DNA of 64,000 bases. Origin: Natronospira proteinivora (GTDB lineage Bacteria > Pseudomonadota > Gammaproteobacteria > Natronospirales > Natronospiraceae). This document shows positions 44,487-53,338 of the stretch, piece after piece. A model generated the notes under the pieces. It worked only from the letters and a program-made list of their open reading frames with translations, had not been told where the DNA came from and made no database searches. The DNA lies in the NCBI RefSeq assembly GCF_024170465.1, contig NZ_JALJYF010000002.1, forward strand, positions 372,001-436,000, written 5' to 3'. Each line of letters begins with the position of its first letter. Position 1 is the first letter of the stretch. The position numbers and the translations under genes are program-made.

Positions 44487-47433
44487 CAAGGGCACTCCTG
44501 ATTCGTGACACCAGAGCCGGAAAGTCCACCGGCTTGACTTCATAAGCATCGCAGCCGGCATTCATGGCCGCCTCCCGGGTGGCCCGCGAGGCATCCGCCG
44601 ACACGGCAATGATGGGGATATGCCGAATGGAGCGATCCGCCCGAATCATGCGAACCGCCTCGATACCCGACAGCCGCGGCAGATTGAGGTCCATGAGGAT
44701 CAGATCCGGACAATGTGCCCGGGCCATGTCCAACCCCACCTGGCCATCCTCCGCCGCCAACAGATCAAAGCCCTCCATACCCAAATATTCCAGCATGAGC
44801 TCCCGGTTGATCCGATTATCCTCCACCACCAACAACCGGGGGCCCGCCGCCGATGCTGCCAGCCCCTGATTCGAATCACACTCGGCGGCCGCGAGCTCGG
44901 GGCTTCGGGGCAGGGTCACCACAAAATGACTGCCCTGCCCCGGCTGGCTGCTCACCGAGATTTCCCCGCCCAAGGCCTGGCAGAGACCCCGGGTTACCGA
45001 CAGACCCAGACCGGTGCCGGCGTAATGGCCCTGATGCTGATCATCCCCCCGGTGAAAGGCATCAAAGATCCGTTCCTGCTCGGATTCGGAAATGCCGATA
45101 CCGGTATCCCGCACCTGAAACTGAATGGTTTCCACCGCATCTGCTCGCCGATTGCCCGGCTGAACAAGCAACTCCACATGACCGCCACGGGTGAACTTGC
45201 CGGCATTGGACAGGAGATTGAACAGGATCTGGCGCAACTTGACCGGATCACTTTCCATTTCATCCAGCTGCGGATCACAGGACACATGCAGGCGATTACC
45301 ATTGTCCTCAAGCTGGGGCCGGACAATGGCGGCGGTGTCCTCGATAAATTCCTTGAGTACGATGGATTCGGTCTCTCCCGAGCGCCCCCCGCCCTCCACC
45401 GTGGAAAGTTCCATCAAACCCTCCAGCAAGGAGAGCAGGTGTTCCCCTGAGGATCGAATATGGTCCACGGCAGCAAGGCCATCCTGGGACGGTTCCCGGG
45501 CCAGTCCCCGCCCCAGTTTCTGGCTATAGCCGATGATGGCATGGAGCGGCGTGCGCAATTCATGGGAGATGCGGGAAAGAAACGCCGCTTTTTCCTGATT
45601 GGCCCGCTCGGCCTGTTCCGCGCCCCTTTCCAAGGCCGTGGCGGTGGCCCGAAGCTGCCCCATGGCCTGCTCGGCTCGATGTCGTTCACTGTTCAGATCT
45701 TCGGCCTGCTGGGAGCGGCTGAGCGCCGAGGCCACATGGCGACGTATCCGGCTCAATCGCTCCACGTCGGCCGGAGACAGTCGGGGACCTCGCCCCCCTT
45801 CACAGGCGAACAGCATCACCCCATCGATCTCATCCTCCCCCGGGATGGTCAGAGCCACCAGCGGCAGGCTCGACGGCCAGGGGTCCGACCCGGAAGGGGA
45901 GCCTTCCTGGGTGAAACCCTCGCAGTAATATAAGCCCTCGGCCAGGAATTCGGATGCCTCAAGCTGCTCCAGCAAGGCATGATCCGGCGCCGGGGTCGCT
46001 ACGATGGGCCGGGCCACGCTGCCGGCGTTAACCAACACTCGGAAACGCCGGTGCCGCCAATCCCGCACCAGCATTTCGCCATAATCCACCGTTACCATGG
46101 TATCCAGGGACCAGCGCAACAAGGGCGACAGGACCTCCTGCAGGGAATGTTGCTGGTTAATCCGGCGAATCAACTGCCCCAGGGTTTCCAGCTCCCGGTT
46201 ACGCCGCTCCACCGCGCGCTGCGTGCGGCGCTTGAGCCGGTAACGGTTGTAGATCAGCCCCGCTACCAGCAACAGGAAACCGCTACCCACCAGGGCCCGA
46301 TCACGCAGCAGGGCATCCCGGCGCCCCTCTTCTTCCAACAAGGCCAGGGTCTGCTCCTGGTTCAGTCGTTCAAACTGGGCCTGGTGGTAGGCGGCCTGGA
46401 TAGCGAGCTCCTGTTCCTTGCGCCGGTCCAGGGCGGCATCGGCGGCCTGCTGCCAGCCCAAAGCCTGGCGATAACGTCCCCGGGACTCGGACAGCCCGGA
46501 CAGCAATTCGCTGACCTCTTGCTGATTATGCCAGCGGCGCTGGACAGCCAGCCGTGGCAAGATATCCAGCAGCAATAGTTCCGCCTCATCGGCCATGTCA
46601 CTTGCCACCAAGACGCGGGCCAAAACCAAGCGTGTTTCCAGGATGCCGTCGGCAAAACCGGTGGCTTCCACCTCAGCCAGAGCCTGGCGAAGCGTCCCAA
46701 TGGCCTCATCCAGCCGCCCCTGCTGAAAGAGATATTTGCCAATCATCTGCCGCGCTACCGCCGCGAACACCGGAGAGCCGGCCTGCTGGCAAACCGACAG
46801 GGCTTCTCGGGCATCGGCCTCCAACATGGCAGGGGGATAAGACCTCTCCCGAGCGCCCGTTCGCTCCATCAGCGCATCACAGATGCGCTGACCATCGCCG
46901 CTTTGCCGAGCCGCCTCTACCGCCTGCTCGGAAAATTCCAGCGCCCGTCCATACTGGTCCAGGTTTCGATATAGAAAGGTGGCCCCGCCCATAAAATGGG
47001 ACCGGATAAAAGCATCCTCTACCTCGGCCAACAAGGCCTGTCCGGCCAACAGCTCGCGAAAGGCGTTCACATAATCGCCACGCATAATATTCAGCTGCAC
47101 CGACCGGCTATGAAGAAACACAGTCGTCGCTGGATCCAGTTCCCGTTCAAGAGCCCGCTTCAGCAGAACCAACCCTTCATCCACCTGGCCGGCCAAGGCC
47201 CGAACACGGGCCTCCATGCCGTCCAGATAGGACTGTTGCTGGGGAGATAATGACGGGTAGGTATGACGAAACTCATCAATCAGCACCTGGGCTTCCTGCC
47301 AGGGCACCGCATGGGTCAAGGCATCCAGTTCCTCAAGAGCCTGATCCAAGGTCTCATTCTCCTCCGCATTCAGCGGAGAAGAATAAGGCATCAAGAAAAG
47401 CAGCAGTACTGCCACCAGTATTAGGCGTATCAT
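44473..47433 (-). CDS. TPR-containing hybrid sensor histidine kinase
   Basis: A 986-residue protein: signal peptide (1-23), periplasmic TPR-like repeats (about 25-370), TM helix (381-397) and a GAF-like region (about 415-575). A HisKA domain follows with His624 in SRISHELRTP, then an ATPase domain (N-box LRQILFNLLSNAGKF, DTGIGIS, GTGLGLS) and a C-terminal receiver with Asp915 in LILMDLNLP. All phosphotransfer residues are present, but no separate response regulator or Hpt gene is nearby. It sits between the predicted borosin precursor and methyltransferase genes, so its periplasmic TPR part could sense the modified peptide; this is a hypothesis. Confidence 0.92.
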   Translation of the reverse strand: MIRLILVAVLLLFLMPYSSPLNAEENETLDQALEELDALTHAVPWQEAQVLIDEFRHTYPSLSPQQQSYLDGMEARVRALAGQVDEGLVLLKRALERELDPATTVFLHSRSVQLNIMRGDYVNAFRELLAGQALLAEVEDAFIRSHFMGGATFLYRNLDQYGRALEFSEQAVEAARQSGDGQRICDALMERTGARERSYPPAMLEADAREALSVCQQAGSPVFAAVARQMIGKYLFQQGRLDEAIGTLRQALAEVEATGFADGILETRLVLARVLVASDMADEAELLLLDILPRLAVQRRWHNQQEVSELLSGLSESRGRYRQALGWQQAADAALDRRKEQELAIQAAYHQAQFERLNQEQTLALLEEEGRRDALLRDRALVGSGFLLLVAGLIYNRYRLKRRTQRAVERRNRELETLGQLIRRINQQHSLQEVLSPLLRWSLDTMVTVDYGEMLVRDWRHRRFRVLVNAGSVARPIVATPAPDHALLEQLEASEFLAEGLYYCEGFTQEGSPSGSDPWPSSLPLVALTIPGEDEIDGVMLFACEGGRGPRLSPADVERLSRIRRHVASALSRSQQAEDLNSERHRAEQAMGQLRATATALERGAEQAERANQEKAAFLSRISHELRTPLHAIIGYSQKLGRGLAREPSQDGLAAVDHIRSSGEHLLSLLEGLMELSTVEGGGRSGETESIVLKEFIEDTAAIVRPQLEDNGNRLHVSCDPQLDEMESDPVKLRQILFNLLSNAGKFTRGGHVELLVQPGNRRADAVETIQFQVRDTGIGISESEQERIFDAFHRGDDQHQGHYAGTGLGLSVTRGLCQALGGEISVSSQPGQGSHFVVTLPRSPELAAAECDSNQGLAASAAGPRLLVVEDNRINRELMLEYLGMEGFDLLAAEDGQVGLDMARAHCPDLILMDLNLPRLSGIEAVRMIRADRSIRHIPIIAVSADASRATREAAMNAGCDAYEVKPVDFPALVSRIRSALDESG

Positions 47434-47519
47434 CCATGCACGCTCTCAATAATCCGAGGATCCCTCACTACAGCAGCCAGAGTCCGACAACGCAAGTCAG
47501 CGGATGGGGAAGGAATCAG

Positions 47520-47735
47520 CTATTCGTCATAGGAACTGACGGTAGTATTGCTCAGTGAGGCCGTCGTGCTACCGGATAGTGACTTGATCTTTTCAATATC
47601 CTGGTCCCGCAAGGCTTGACGTTCTTCTTCAGTGAGACGATAGCGCTCCATCACCGATTCCGGGTCTTCCTGGTAAGCCTTCTCGAGTTTCGCATCACTG
47701 CCCAGATCCCGCAGCAATTCATTCAATCCTGACAT
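47520..47735 (-). CDS. Predicted split-borosin precursor peptide (SonA-like)
   Basis: A 71-residue peptide. Residues 1-55 (beginning MSGLNELLRDLGSDAKLEKA, with DPESVMERYRLTEEE and IEKIKSLSG) follow the helical leader or borosin-binding domain of SonA-type precursors: MSGL, LG.DA.L, DPE.VM and K.LSG occur in the same order. The predicted core is STTASLSNTTVSSYDE, rich in Ser and Thr. In the family the partner enzyme methylates backbone amides in this tail. A strong AAGGAGAG site precedes the ATG. The kinase gene follows after 86 bp with no obvious terminator. No protease or exporter gene is adjacent on this strand. Confidence 0.85.
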   Translation of the reverse strand: MSGLNELLRDLGSDAKLEKAYQEDPESVMERYRLTEEERQALRDQDIEKIKSLSGSTTASLSNTTVSSYDE

Positions 47736-47902
47736 GCCATCTCTCCTTTTTATTACTGCTTGCTCGATAACGTAAAAGTCTATCAGCGGCCATCATAGTC
47801 CAGATGCGGCGTTTTAGCAGCCCCACTGTCGCTTAGGGTAGAACTCACCGCAATTTTCTCTTGATTGGCGGCGAGGAAATCGGCCACCGATTGCTGTAAA
47901 AT
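47736..47902. promoter_or_regulatory. Divergent intergenic region between the precursor and MFS genes
   Basis: This 167-bp gap must hold the promoter of the precursor-kinase-methyltransferase genes and probably that of the MFS gene. AT-rich sequence (TAAAAGTC, TTTTTATTAC) lies just before the precursor. I could not choose a definite -10/-35 pair or operator. Confidence 0.4.
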
Positions 47903-49315
47903 GTGGCCGTCATCCTCCCGTCCGGACACCGCCACCTGCCTCGGTCACAGGATGGGTGCGCGCGTCGTGTCGCCCAAGCTAATCAGGATTTGACCTTGTT
48001 CGCCAGCAAGCAGCTCAAGCAGATCTACGGCCGCCGTCGCCTGCCCTTCATCGCCCGCGCCCACTACCCCCGGGAAATCCGCTCCTGGGCACTGCTGGCC
48101 TTTGCCCTGGGCGCGGTGGAAGGGGGCGTGGCCGGGGTGATCGTGCAGAACGCCTTTGCCGGGGAGGTCTCGGGTTTCTGGCTGAGCGTGGCGGTGGCCC
48201 TGGTGACCGGCGCGCCCCAGCTGGCCAATATCTTCAGCTTCCTGTGGGCCTGGGGCAGCCAGGGCAAGGACAAGATCCGCTTCCTGCTGCTGGTCCAGGC
48301 CGCCTGTGTGCTCTGCCTGCTGGTCATCGCCGCCTCCCCCATTAATGCCATGGGGCTGGTGATGATGACCATGGGGGTGATCGCCGCCCGGGTCTGCTGG
48401 TCCGGGGTGACCACCATCCGCTCCACGGTCTGGCGGGCCAACTACCCCCGGGAACTGCTGGCCTATATGACCGGCCGGCTGGTGACCTTCGCCTCCCTGA
48501 TCATGGGCAGCGTGGGCATTGTGCTGGGCCTGGCCATGGACCAGAACGAGAATGCCTTTCGCTACATCCTGCCGGGCCTGGCCCTGATCGGCATGGTGGG
48601 CGCACTCAATTACGGCCGGCTGCGGGTACGGCGCCATCGCAAGCTGCTGCGGGATGAACTGGCCGCCCGGGAGAAGATGATGAATCCCTTCTCCTCCCTG
48701 GGAATTCTCAAGGAGGACGGCCGCTTCCGGCATTACATGGGGCTGATGATGGTCTTCGGCAGCGGCAACCTCATGCTCAAGGCCCCGCTGATCGTGATCC
48801 TGGCCGAGCAGCTGCAGTATTCCCAGTTCCAGCAGATGATGGTGACCGGCTCCATCCCCCTGCTGGTGATGCCCTTCTGCGTCCCGCTCTGGGCCCGCAT
48901 GCTGGATTCGCGGCATGTGGTCCATTACCGGGCCCGGCAAAGCTGGGGCTTTGTGATCGCCTTCACCGTACTGGCCCTGGCCGCCATCACCGCCTGGATG
49001 CCGCTGATGTGGATCGGCTCGGCCCTGTATGGCGCGGCCATGGCCGGCGGGATCCTGGGCTGGAACGTGGGCCACCACGACTTCGCCCCGGTCTCCAAGG
49101 CCTCCCAGTACATGGGGGTGCACGTGAGCCTGACCGGCATCCGGGGCCTGATCGCCCCGCTGCTGGGGGTGGGCCTGTATCAACTGGCGGTCCACTTCGC
49201 CCCCGACTACAGCCGCTGGGTCCTGATCCTACCCCTCATCCTGGTCACCCTCGGGGCGCTGGGCTTCGTCCACATGTCCCGCAGCATGCGCCGCGAGGCC
49301 GCCAGACAGGCCTGA
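47903..49315 (+). CDS. MFS transporter
   Basis: A protein of up to 470 residues with about twelve TM helices in two halves, separated by a basic cytoplasmic loop (YGRLRVRRHRKLLRDELAAR). Segments such as WALLAFALGAVEGGVAGVIV and FWLSVAVALVTGAPQLANIF fit the major facilitator fold. The substrate is unknown. The GTG at 47903 gives an N-terminal extension without clear homology-like character; TTG at 47996 behind CAGGA may be the true start. It is divergent from the borosin precursor, so a role in exporting the product is conceivable but unsupported. A REP pair follows the stop. Confidence 0.8.
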   Translation: MAVILPSGHRHLPRSQDGCARRVAQANQDLTLFASKQLKQIYGRRRLPFIARAHYPREIRSWALLAFALGAVEGGVAGVIVQNAFAGEVSGFWLSVAVALVTGAPQLANIFSFLWAWGSQGKDKIRFLLLVQAACVLCLLVIAASPINAMGLVMMTMGVIAARVCWSGVTTIRSTVWRANYPRELLAYMTGRLVTFASLIMGSVGIVLGLAMDQNENAFRYILPGLALIGMVGALNYGRLRVRRHRKLLRDELAAREKMMNPFSSLGILKEDGRFRHYMGLMMVFGSGNLMLKAPLIVILAEQLQYSQFQQMMVTGSIPLLVMPFCVPLWARMLDSRHVVHYRARQSWGFVIAFTVLALAAITAWMPLMWIGSALYGAAMAGGILGWNVGHHDFAPVSKASQYMGVHVSLTGIRGLIAPLLGVGLYQLAVHFAPDYSRWVLILPLILVTLGALGFVHMSRSMRREAARQA

Positions 49316-49388
49316 TAGCAAACCCGTGGCTGGATTAGAGCTGGGACTATTAAACGCAGAGAACCCAGAGAATCCGCCGCACGCCCTA

Positions 49389-49447
49389 TCGCGAATGAAT
49401 TCGCTCCTACGGAGATACCTCACCCGTAGGAGCGGATTCATCCGCGA
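49389..49447. repeat. REP pair (inverted)
   Basis: GAATGAATTCGCTCCTACGG and its inverted relative CCGTAGGAGCGGATTCATCC face each other with an 11-bp loop, between the MFS and carrier genes. It can fold as a long hairpin and may act as a terminator for these convergent genes. Confidence 0.9.
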
Positions 49448-49453
49448 TCCACG

Positions 49454-50860
49454 TCAGAACCCCGGCAGGACCGGGCCGAAGGTGACCGCCAGGATCAGGA
49501 CCACGGCGGCGGCGGCCAGCAGCTTGAGGAAAAGGGAAAAGGCGAACTTGAACCAGGCCCCGTAGGACACCCCGGCAATCCCCAGAATCCCCATCAGCAC
49601 CGCATTGGTGGGCACGATCATATTGGCGAAGCCATCACCGAACTGATAGGCCAGCACCGCCACCTGTCGGCTCACACCCACCAGATCCCCCACCGGCGCC
49701 ATCAAGGGCATGGTCACAAAGGCCTGGCCGGAGCCGGAGGGAATAAAGAGGTTCAAAATACTCTGGATGATGAGCATGCCCACCGCCGAGAACTGGGGCC
49801 AGAGATGGCTAAGCGGCTGGGACAGACCATGGACGATGGAATCCAGGATCTGGCCATCCTCCATGATCAAGGCGATACAGCGGGCAAAGCCCACCAGCAG
49901 GGCGGTGGTCACCAGCTCCATGGCCCCCTGAATGAAGCGGGCGGCGGCATCGTCGGCGCCGAGTCGGCCGACAATGGCTGAAGCGACGCCGAAGACCAAG
50001 AAGGCTGCCCCCATCTCCGACAACCACCAGCCCTGGCTGGCAATGCCCCAGACGGTCAGGCCGATGGTGGCCAGGAAGAGCAGCAGGATCAGGCGATGGC
50101 GCAGATTCAGCTGTGGGTATTCGGCCGGAGGCTCACCCTGTTCCGGCACTTCCAGGCCCTTGACCAGGGAACGATTGGGGTCGGCCTGGACCTGCATGGC
50201 ATAGCGATAGACGTGATGCACACCGATCAAGACAAAGGGAATCAATATCGCTGCCCGGAACCAGGCCGCCGAATAGATGGGCACCTCGGCAATGCTCTGG
50301 GCGATCACCACGGTAAAGGGATTGAACACCGCCACCCCGTAGCCGATCCCGTAACCGCAGATGGTCACCGCCACCGCGGTCATGGCATCCAGTCGCATGG
50401 CCCGGCACAGGGCCACCAGAATGAGGACAAAGGGTATGTACTCCCCGGCGGTGCCGATACTCCCCGAGGCCAGGGCAAAGCAGAAGATCACCATGAAGAT
50501 GAGCGTGCCGGGCTTGTCCCCGAAGCGCTCCAGCATTCGTCCGATCAGAGCATCCACCGTGCCCGTGGCCCGCACCACCGCCAGTACCCCGCCGATGATG
50601 AGCACGAAGAAGATAATGTCCTGGGCTGCGGCCATGGCCCGGGGAACGGCCACGAACATATCCCAGGGAGTGAGCACCTCCCGTTCGGCGGCCAGCTCGA
50701 AGGTGCCGGGCACCACCACCTCCAGCTCCTGGCCTTCCTCGGTGACCCGCGTCTCGCGCTCGAAATTCCCCTGGGGCACCACCCAGGTCAGCACCAGCGC
50801 AATGAAGATCATCACCGACAACAGCGTCAATGTATGCGGCACTCGCAGACGAAAACCCAT
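49454..50860 (-). CDS. YfcC/DcuC-type membrane carrier
   Basis: A 468-residue inner-membrane protein with 12 or more hydrophobic segments. PHTLTLLSVMIFIALVLTWV, then VPQGNF at the N-terminus and the re-entrant-like motif IPSGSGQAFVTMPLMAP, then GFANMIVPTNAVLMGILGIA, are typical of the C4-dicarboxylate anaerobic carrier/YfcC group of the ion-transporter superfamily. Probable substrates are dicarboxylates or basic amino acids; not resolvable here. The ATG at 50860 follows GGGAG; an in-frame start at 50908 lacks a good site. Confidence 0.85.
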   Translation of the reverse strand: MGFRLRVPHTLTLLSVMIFIALVLTWVVPQGNFERETRVTEEGQELEVVVPGTFELAAEREVLTPWDMFVAVPRAMAAAQDIIFFVLIIGGVLAVVRATGTVDALIGRMLERFGDKPGTLIFMVIFCFALASGSIGTAGEYIPFVLILVALCRAMRLDAMTAVAVTICGYGIGYGVAVFNPFTVVIAQSIAEVPIYSAAWFRAAILIPFVLIGVHHVYRYAMQVQADPNRSLVKGLEVPEQGEPPAEYPQLNLRHRLILLLFLATIGLTVWGIASQGWWLSEMGAAFLVFGVASAIVGRLGADDAAARFIQGAMELVTTALLVGFARCIALIMEDGQILDSIVHGLSQPLSHLWPQFSAVGMLIIQSILNLFIPSGSGQAFVTMPLMAPVGDLVGVSRQVAVLAYQFGDGFANMIVPTNAVLMGILGIAGVSYGAWFKFAFSLFLKLLAAAAVVLILAVTFGPVLPGF

Positions 50861-50915
50861 GACACACTCCCGAGATTCGAATGCGGGGCATTGTAGCGGA
50901 AGATTCAAAAGAACG

Positions 50916-50939
50916 CCGTAGGAGCGAATTCATTCGCGA
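50916..50939. repeat. REP copy upstream of the carrier gene
   Basis: CCGTAGGAGCGAATTCATTC followed by GCGA. Single copy, 16 bp downstream of the RAYT stop. Confidence 0.85.
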
Positions 50940-50954
50940 TCAACGAGACTTCTA

Positions 50955-51452
50955 TCATGGCTCCAAAGGTCTATCCTCGTCCCCGCCTTCCACCCATACC
51001 GCATCCCAATATGGCCATTGCCCAATATCCTCCACCAAGCCAGCCCGCAAAGGATTAGCGACGATGTAACGGGCCACCGCCCGAAGGTCCGGTTCTTCAC
51101 GAATGGCCCAGTCATGGAAGCCGGGCTGCCATAAGCGCCCCCGGCGACCGAGGTGCTTGTTGATACGGTAGCCGGAACGAGCCTTGACCTGCTTGACCAC
51201 ACCGGACAGGTCGTCAACCTGACCCAGGCGAATCAGCCAATGAAAATGATCCGGCATGATGACGTAGGTGATGGTGCGGGCCTTGCGTTCCTCCTGGACA
51301 AGCCGGAATTCATTCACGATCAGGCGGGCGGTAGCGAGGGTGTCGAGTATCGGGGCCCGCTGCCAGATGCAGGCGGTGATCATATAGACCTGTCCCGCCA
51401 AGGAGCAGCGGCCCTTGCGCAGGAGTCGGGCGCCTCCGAATGCCCTTTGCAT
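50955..51452 (-). CDS. REP-associated tyrosine transposase (RAYT)
   Basis: A 165-residue Y1/IS200-like HUH protein. The HUH pair is His69-Phe-His71 in VIMPDHFHWLIRL, and the catalytic Tyr129 is in AVARYIVANPLRAGLVE. RAYTs nick single-stranded REP palindromes and are domesticated rather than freely mobile. REP copies lie immediately on both sides (50916 and 51501-51611), the usual setting. The ATG follows GGAGG. The catalytic residues are intact, so it may still act on the REPs of this genome. Confidence 0.92.
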   Translation of the reverse strand: MQRAFGGARLLRKGRCSLAGQVYMITACIWQRAPILDTLATARLIVNEFRLVQEERKARTITYVIMPDHFHWLIRLGQVDDLSGVVKQVKARSGYRINKHLGRRGRLWQPGFHDWAIREEPDLRAVARYIVANPLRAGLVEDIGQWPYWDAVWVEGGDEDRPLEP

Positions 51453-51500
51453 GGTTCCCTCCTGGTTTTTTCGTCCTTGAAGTCTTTCCTGTGGATCGGA

Positions 51501-51611
51501 TCGCGAATGAATTCGCTCCTACGGTGTTGGTGCGGGCCTGGGGTCGCGGATGAATCCGCTCCTACGGTTATGCGCGATACCCCCAGCCCGTAGGAGCGGA
51601 TTTATCCGCGA
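51501..51611. repeat. Cluster of three REP copies between RAYT and radC
   Basis: Copies at 51501-51524, 51544-51567 (same orientation) and 51588-51611 (inverted) share the core CGCTCCTACGG or its complement. Confidence 0.9.
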
Positions 51612-51619
51612 CTGGCCCA

Positions 51620-52294
51620 CTACACCCACCCCCGCTCGGCAAAGGACACCACCGCCCCATCGCCGACAACGAAATGGTCGAGCACCCGGATATCCACCAG
51701 GCCCAGGGCCTCCTTCAGGCGATCGGTGATATGGCGGTCGGAACGGGAAGGCTCGGCTACGCCGGAGGGGTGATTGTGGGCGAGGATCACGGCGGCGGCA
51801 TTATGGGCGAGTGCGGCCTTGACCACTTCCCGGGGCGGGACAGCGGCGCCGTCGATGGTGCCGCGAAACAGTTCTTCAAAACGAATCACCCGGTGGCGGT
51901 TATCCAGGAAGATGCAGGCAAAGACCTCATGGGGCAAATCCCGCAGGCGGGCGGTGAGAAAACGTCGCACCCGGCCCGGGTCGGACAGTACCTCGCCGCG
52001 TTCCAATTCTTCATTGAGATGCCGCCGGGCCATTTCCACCACGGCCTGCAGCTGCGCATACTTGGCCTCGCCCATGCCCCGGCCCCGGCAAAAATCCTGC
52101 TTTGAGGCATTGAGCAGGGCCCGCAGGCTGCCGAACTGGGCCAGCAGATCCCGGGCCAGGTCCACGGCGGTCATGCCCGGCACGCCCGTTCGCAGAAAGA
52201 TGGCCAGCAGTTCGGCATCGGACAGGGCCTCGGGGCCGCGGGCCAGTAGTTTCTCCCTGGGTCGTTCTGCCACGGGCCAGGCGGTGATGGCCAT
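51620..52294 (-). CDS. radC: RadC family JAB-domain protein
   Basis: A 224-residue protein. An N-terminal helix-hairpin-helix-like part (about 1-95) precedes a JAB/MPN metalloprotease-like domain with the zinc motif HNHPSG (His173, His175) and Asp186. The name comes from an old repair phenotype; actual function is unproven. The length is that of E. coli RadC. The start ATG is at 52294. Confidence 0.93.
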   Translation of the reverse strand: MAITAWPVAERPREKLLARGPEALSDAELLAIFLRTGVPGMTAVDLARDLLAQFGSLRALLNASKQDFCRGRGMGEAKYAQLQAVVEMARRHLNEELERGEVLSDPGRVRRFLTARLRDLPHEVFACIFLDNRHRVIRFEELFRGTIDGAAVPPREVVKAALAHNAAAVILAHNHPSGVAEPSRSDRHITDRLKEALGLVDIRVLDHFVVGDGAVVSFAERGWV

Positions 52295-52439
52295 GGTGTT
52301 TCCCCCCTCTCTTATGGTGTTTTTTGGGTGTTTTATCCGGGGGAGAACATCAAGGCAATGGCAGGACAGTGATTGTCAAAATATTCCGACAGGGAATGCC
52401 GGGGAAGGGGGCATGCTCTGCGTCATTGTTTGGTTTTGA

Positions 52440-52517
52440 TCGCGAATGAATTCGCGATTGGGTGGTAGCGGGTTCATTCGCGGCGGATAGGAATCGCGGA
52501 TAAATCCGCTCCTACGG
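52440..52517. repeat. Partial and full REP copies upstream of the ABC operon
   Basis: A truncated palindrome TCGCGAATGAATTCGCGA (52440-52457) and a full copy (52494-52517) ending CGCTCCTACGG. The rest of the gap 52295-52439 shows nothing recognisable. Confidence 0.8.
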
Positions 52518-52535
52518 CCCAATACCCCTAATGGT

Positions 52536-52583
52536 TTGATGCAGATCAATACCTTCCCTCCGGCAGGTGCTACATTGGTTTTA
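52536..52583 (+). promoter_or_regulatory. FNR/ANR-type promoter of the MacB-like operon
   Basis: TTGATGCAGATCAA (52536-52549) is a perfect FNR/ANR consensus (TTGAT-N4-ATCAA). A -10-like TACATT lies at 52571-52576, which would put the transcription start near 52583-52584 and centre the box at about -41.5, the classical class II activator position. The ABC transporter gene starts at 52610. DNR-type regulators bind similar sites. Confidence 0.65.
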
Positions 52584-52609
52584 TCCGGAAAAAACTGGGG
52601 GATGGGGAA

Positions 52610-53338
52610 ATGAGCGCGGTGGAAAAACCACAGGCGGAGGTGGTGTTCGCCACCAAGGGCCTGACCAAGGTCTATCGCATGGGTGAGGTGGAGATTCATG
52701 CCCTGCGAGGCGTGGACATGGAGCTTTATGCCGGAGAACTCACCGTCATGCTGGGCGCCTCGGGCTCGGGCAAATCCACCCTGCTCAATATCCTGGGTGG
52801 CCTGGACAGCGCCACCGATGGCGAGGTGCGTTACGGCGAACAGAACCTGGTCCGGGCCGGGGAAAAGATCCTGACCCGTTTTCGCCGGGACCATGTGGGC
52901 TTCGTCTTCCAGTTCTACAACCTGATCTCCAGCCTCACCGCCCGCGAGAATGTGGCCATTGTCACCGAGATCAGCAAAAACCCCATGGCCCCCGAGGACG
53001 CCCTGGCACTGGTGGGCCTGGAAGGACGGATGGATCACTTCCCCTCCCAACTCTCCGGCGGCGAACAACAGCGGGTGGCCATCGCCCGCGCCATTGCCAA
53101 GCGCCCCGCCGTCCTGCTCTGCGACGAACCCACCGGCGCCCTGGATTCCAAGACCGGCATCCGGGTACTGGAAGCCATCGAGCACATCAATCGGGAACTC
53201 AACACCACCACCGCAGTGATCACCCATAACCAGGTGATTGGCGAGATGGCCGACCGGGTGATTCAGCTCAGTGATGGTCGGGTCTCTGATGTGCACATCA
53301 ATGAACACCGCAAGGCACCCCGGGAGCTGCACTGGTGA
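52610..53338 (+). CDS. ABC transporter ATP-binding protein (MacB/LolD type)
   Basis: A 242-residue ATPase with Walker [10 protein letters not shown], signature [15 protein letters not shown], Walker [13 protein letters not shown] and the switch His in TTAVITHNQ. It belongs to the MacB/LolD/FtsE-type subfamily that works with FtsX-fold permeases. It overlaps the permease gene by 4 bp. It is the first gene of a three-gene exporter operon behind a likely FNR/ANR promoter. Confidence 0.94.
   Translation: MSAVEKPQAEVVFATKGLTKVYRMGEVEIHALRGVDMELYAGELTVMLGASGSGKSTLLNILGGLDSATDGEVRYGEQNLVRAGEKILTRFRRDHVGFVFQFYNLISSLTARENVAIVTEISKNPMAPEDALALVGLEGRMDHFPSQLSGGEQQRVAIARAIAKRPAVLLCDEPTGALDSKTGIRVLEAIEHINRELNTTTAVITHNQVIGEMADRVIQLSDGRVSDVHINEHRKAPRELHW

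Noticed and set aside
47945-49195. Minus-strand frame rich in His, Gln and Gly opposite the MFS gene
   Set aside because: The composition (HQQGDGAGHHH-like) is typical of an antisense shadow of a hydrophobic membrane protein.
47903-49315. MFS transporter as the dedicated exporter of the borosin
   Set aside because: It is divergent from the precursor, has no known link to peptide export, and no conserved association can be shown from this window alone.
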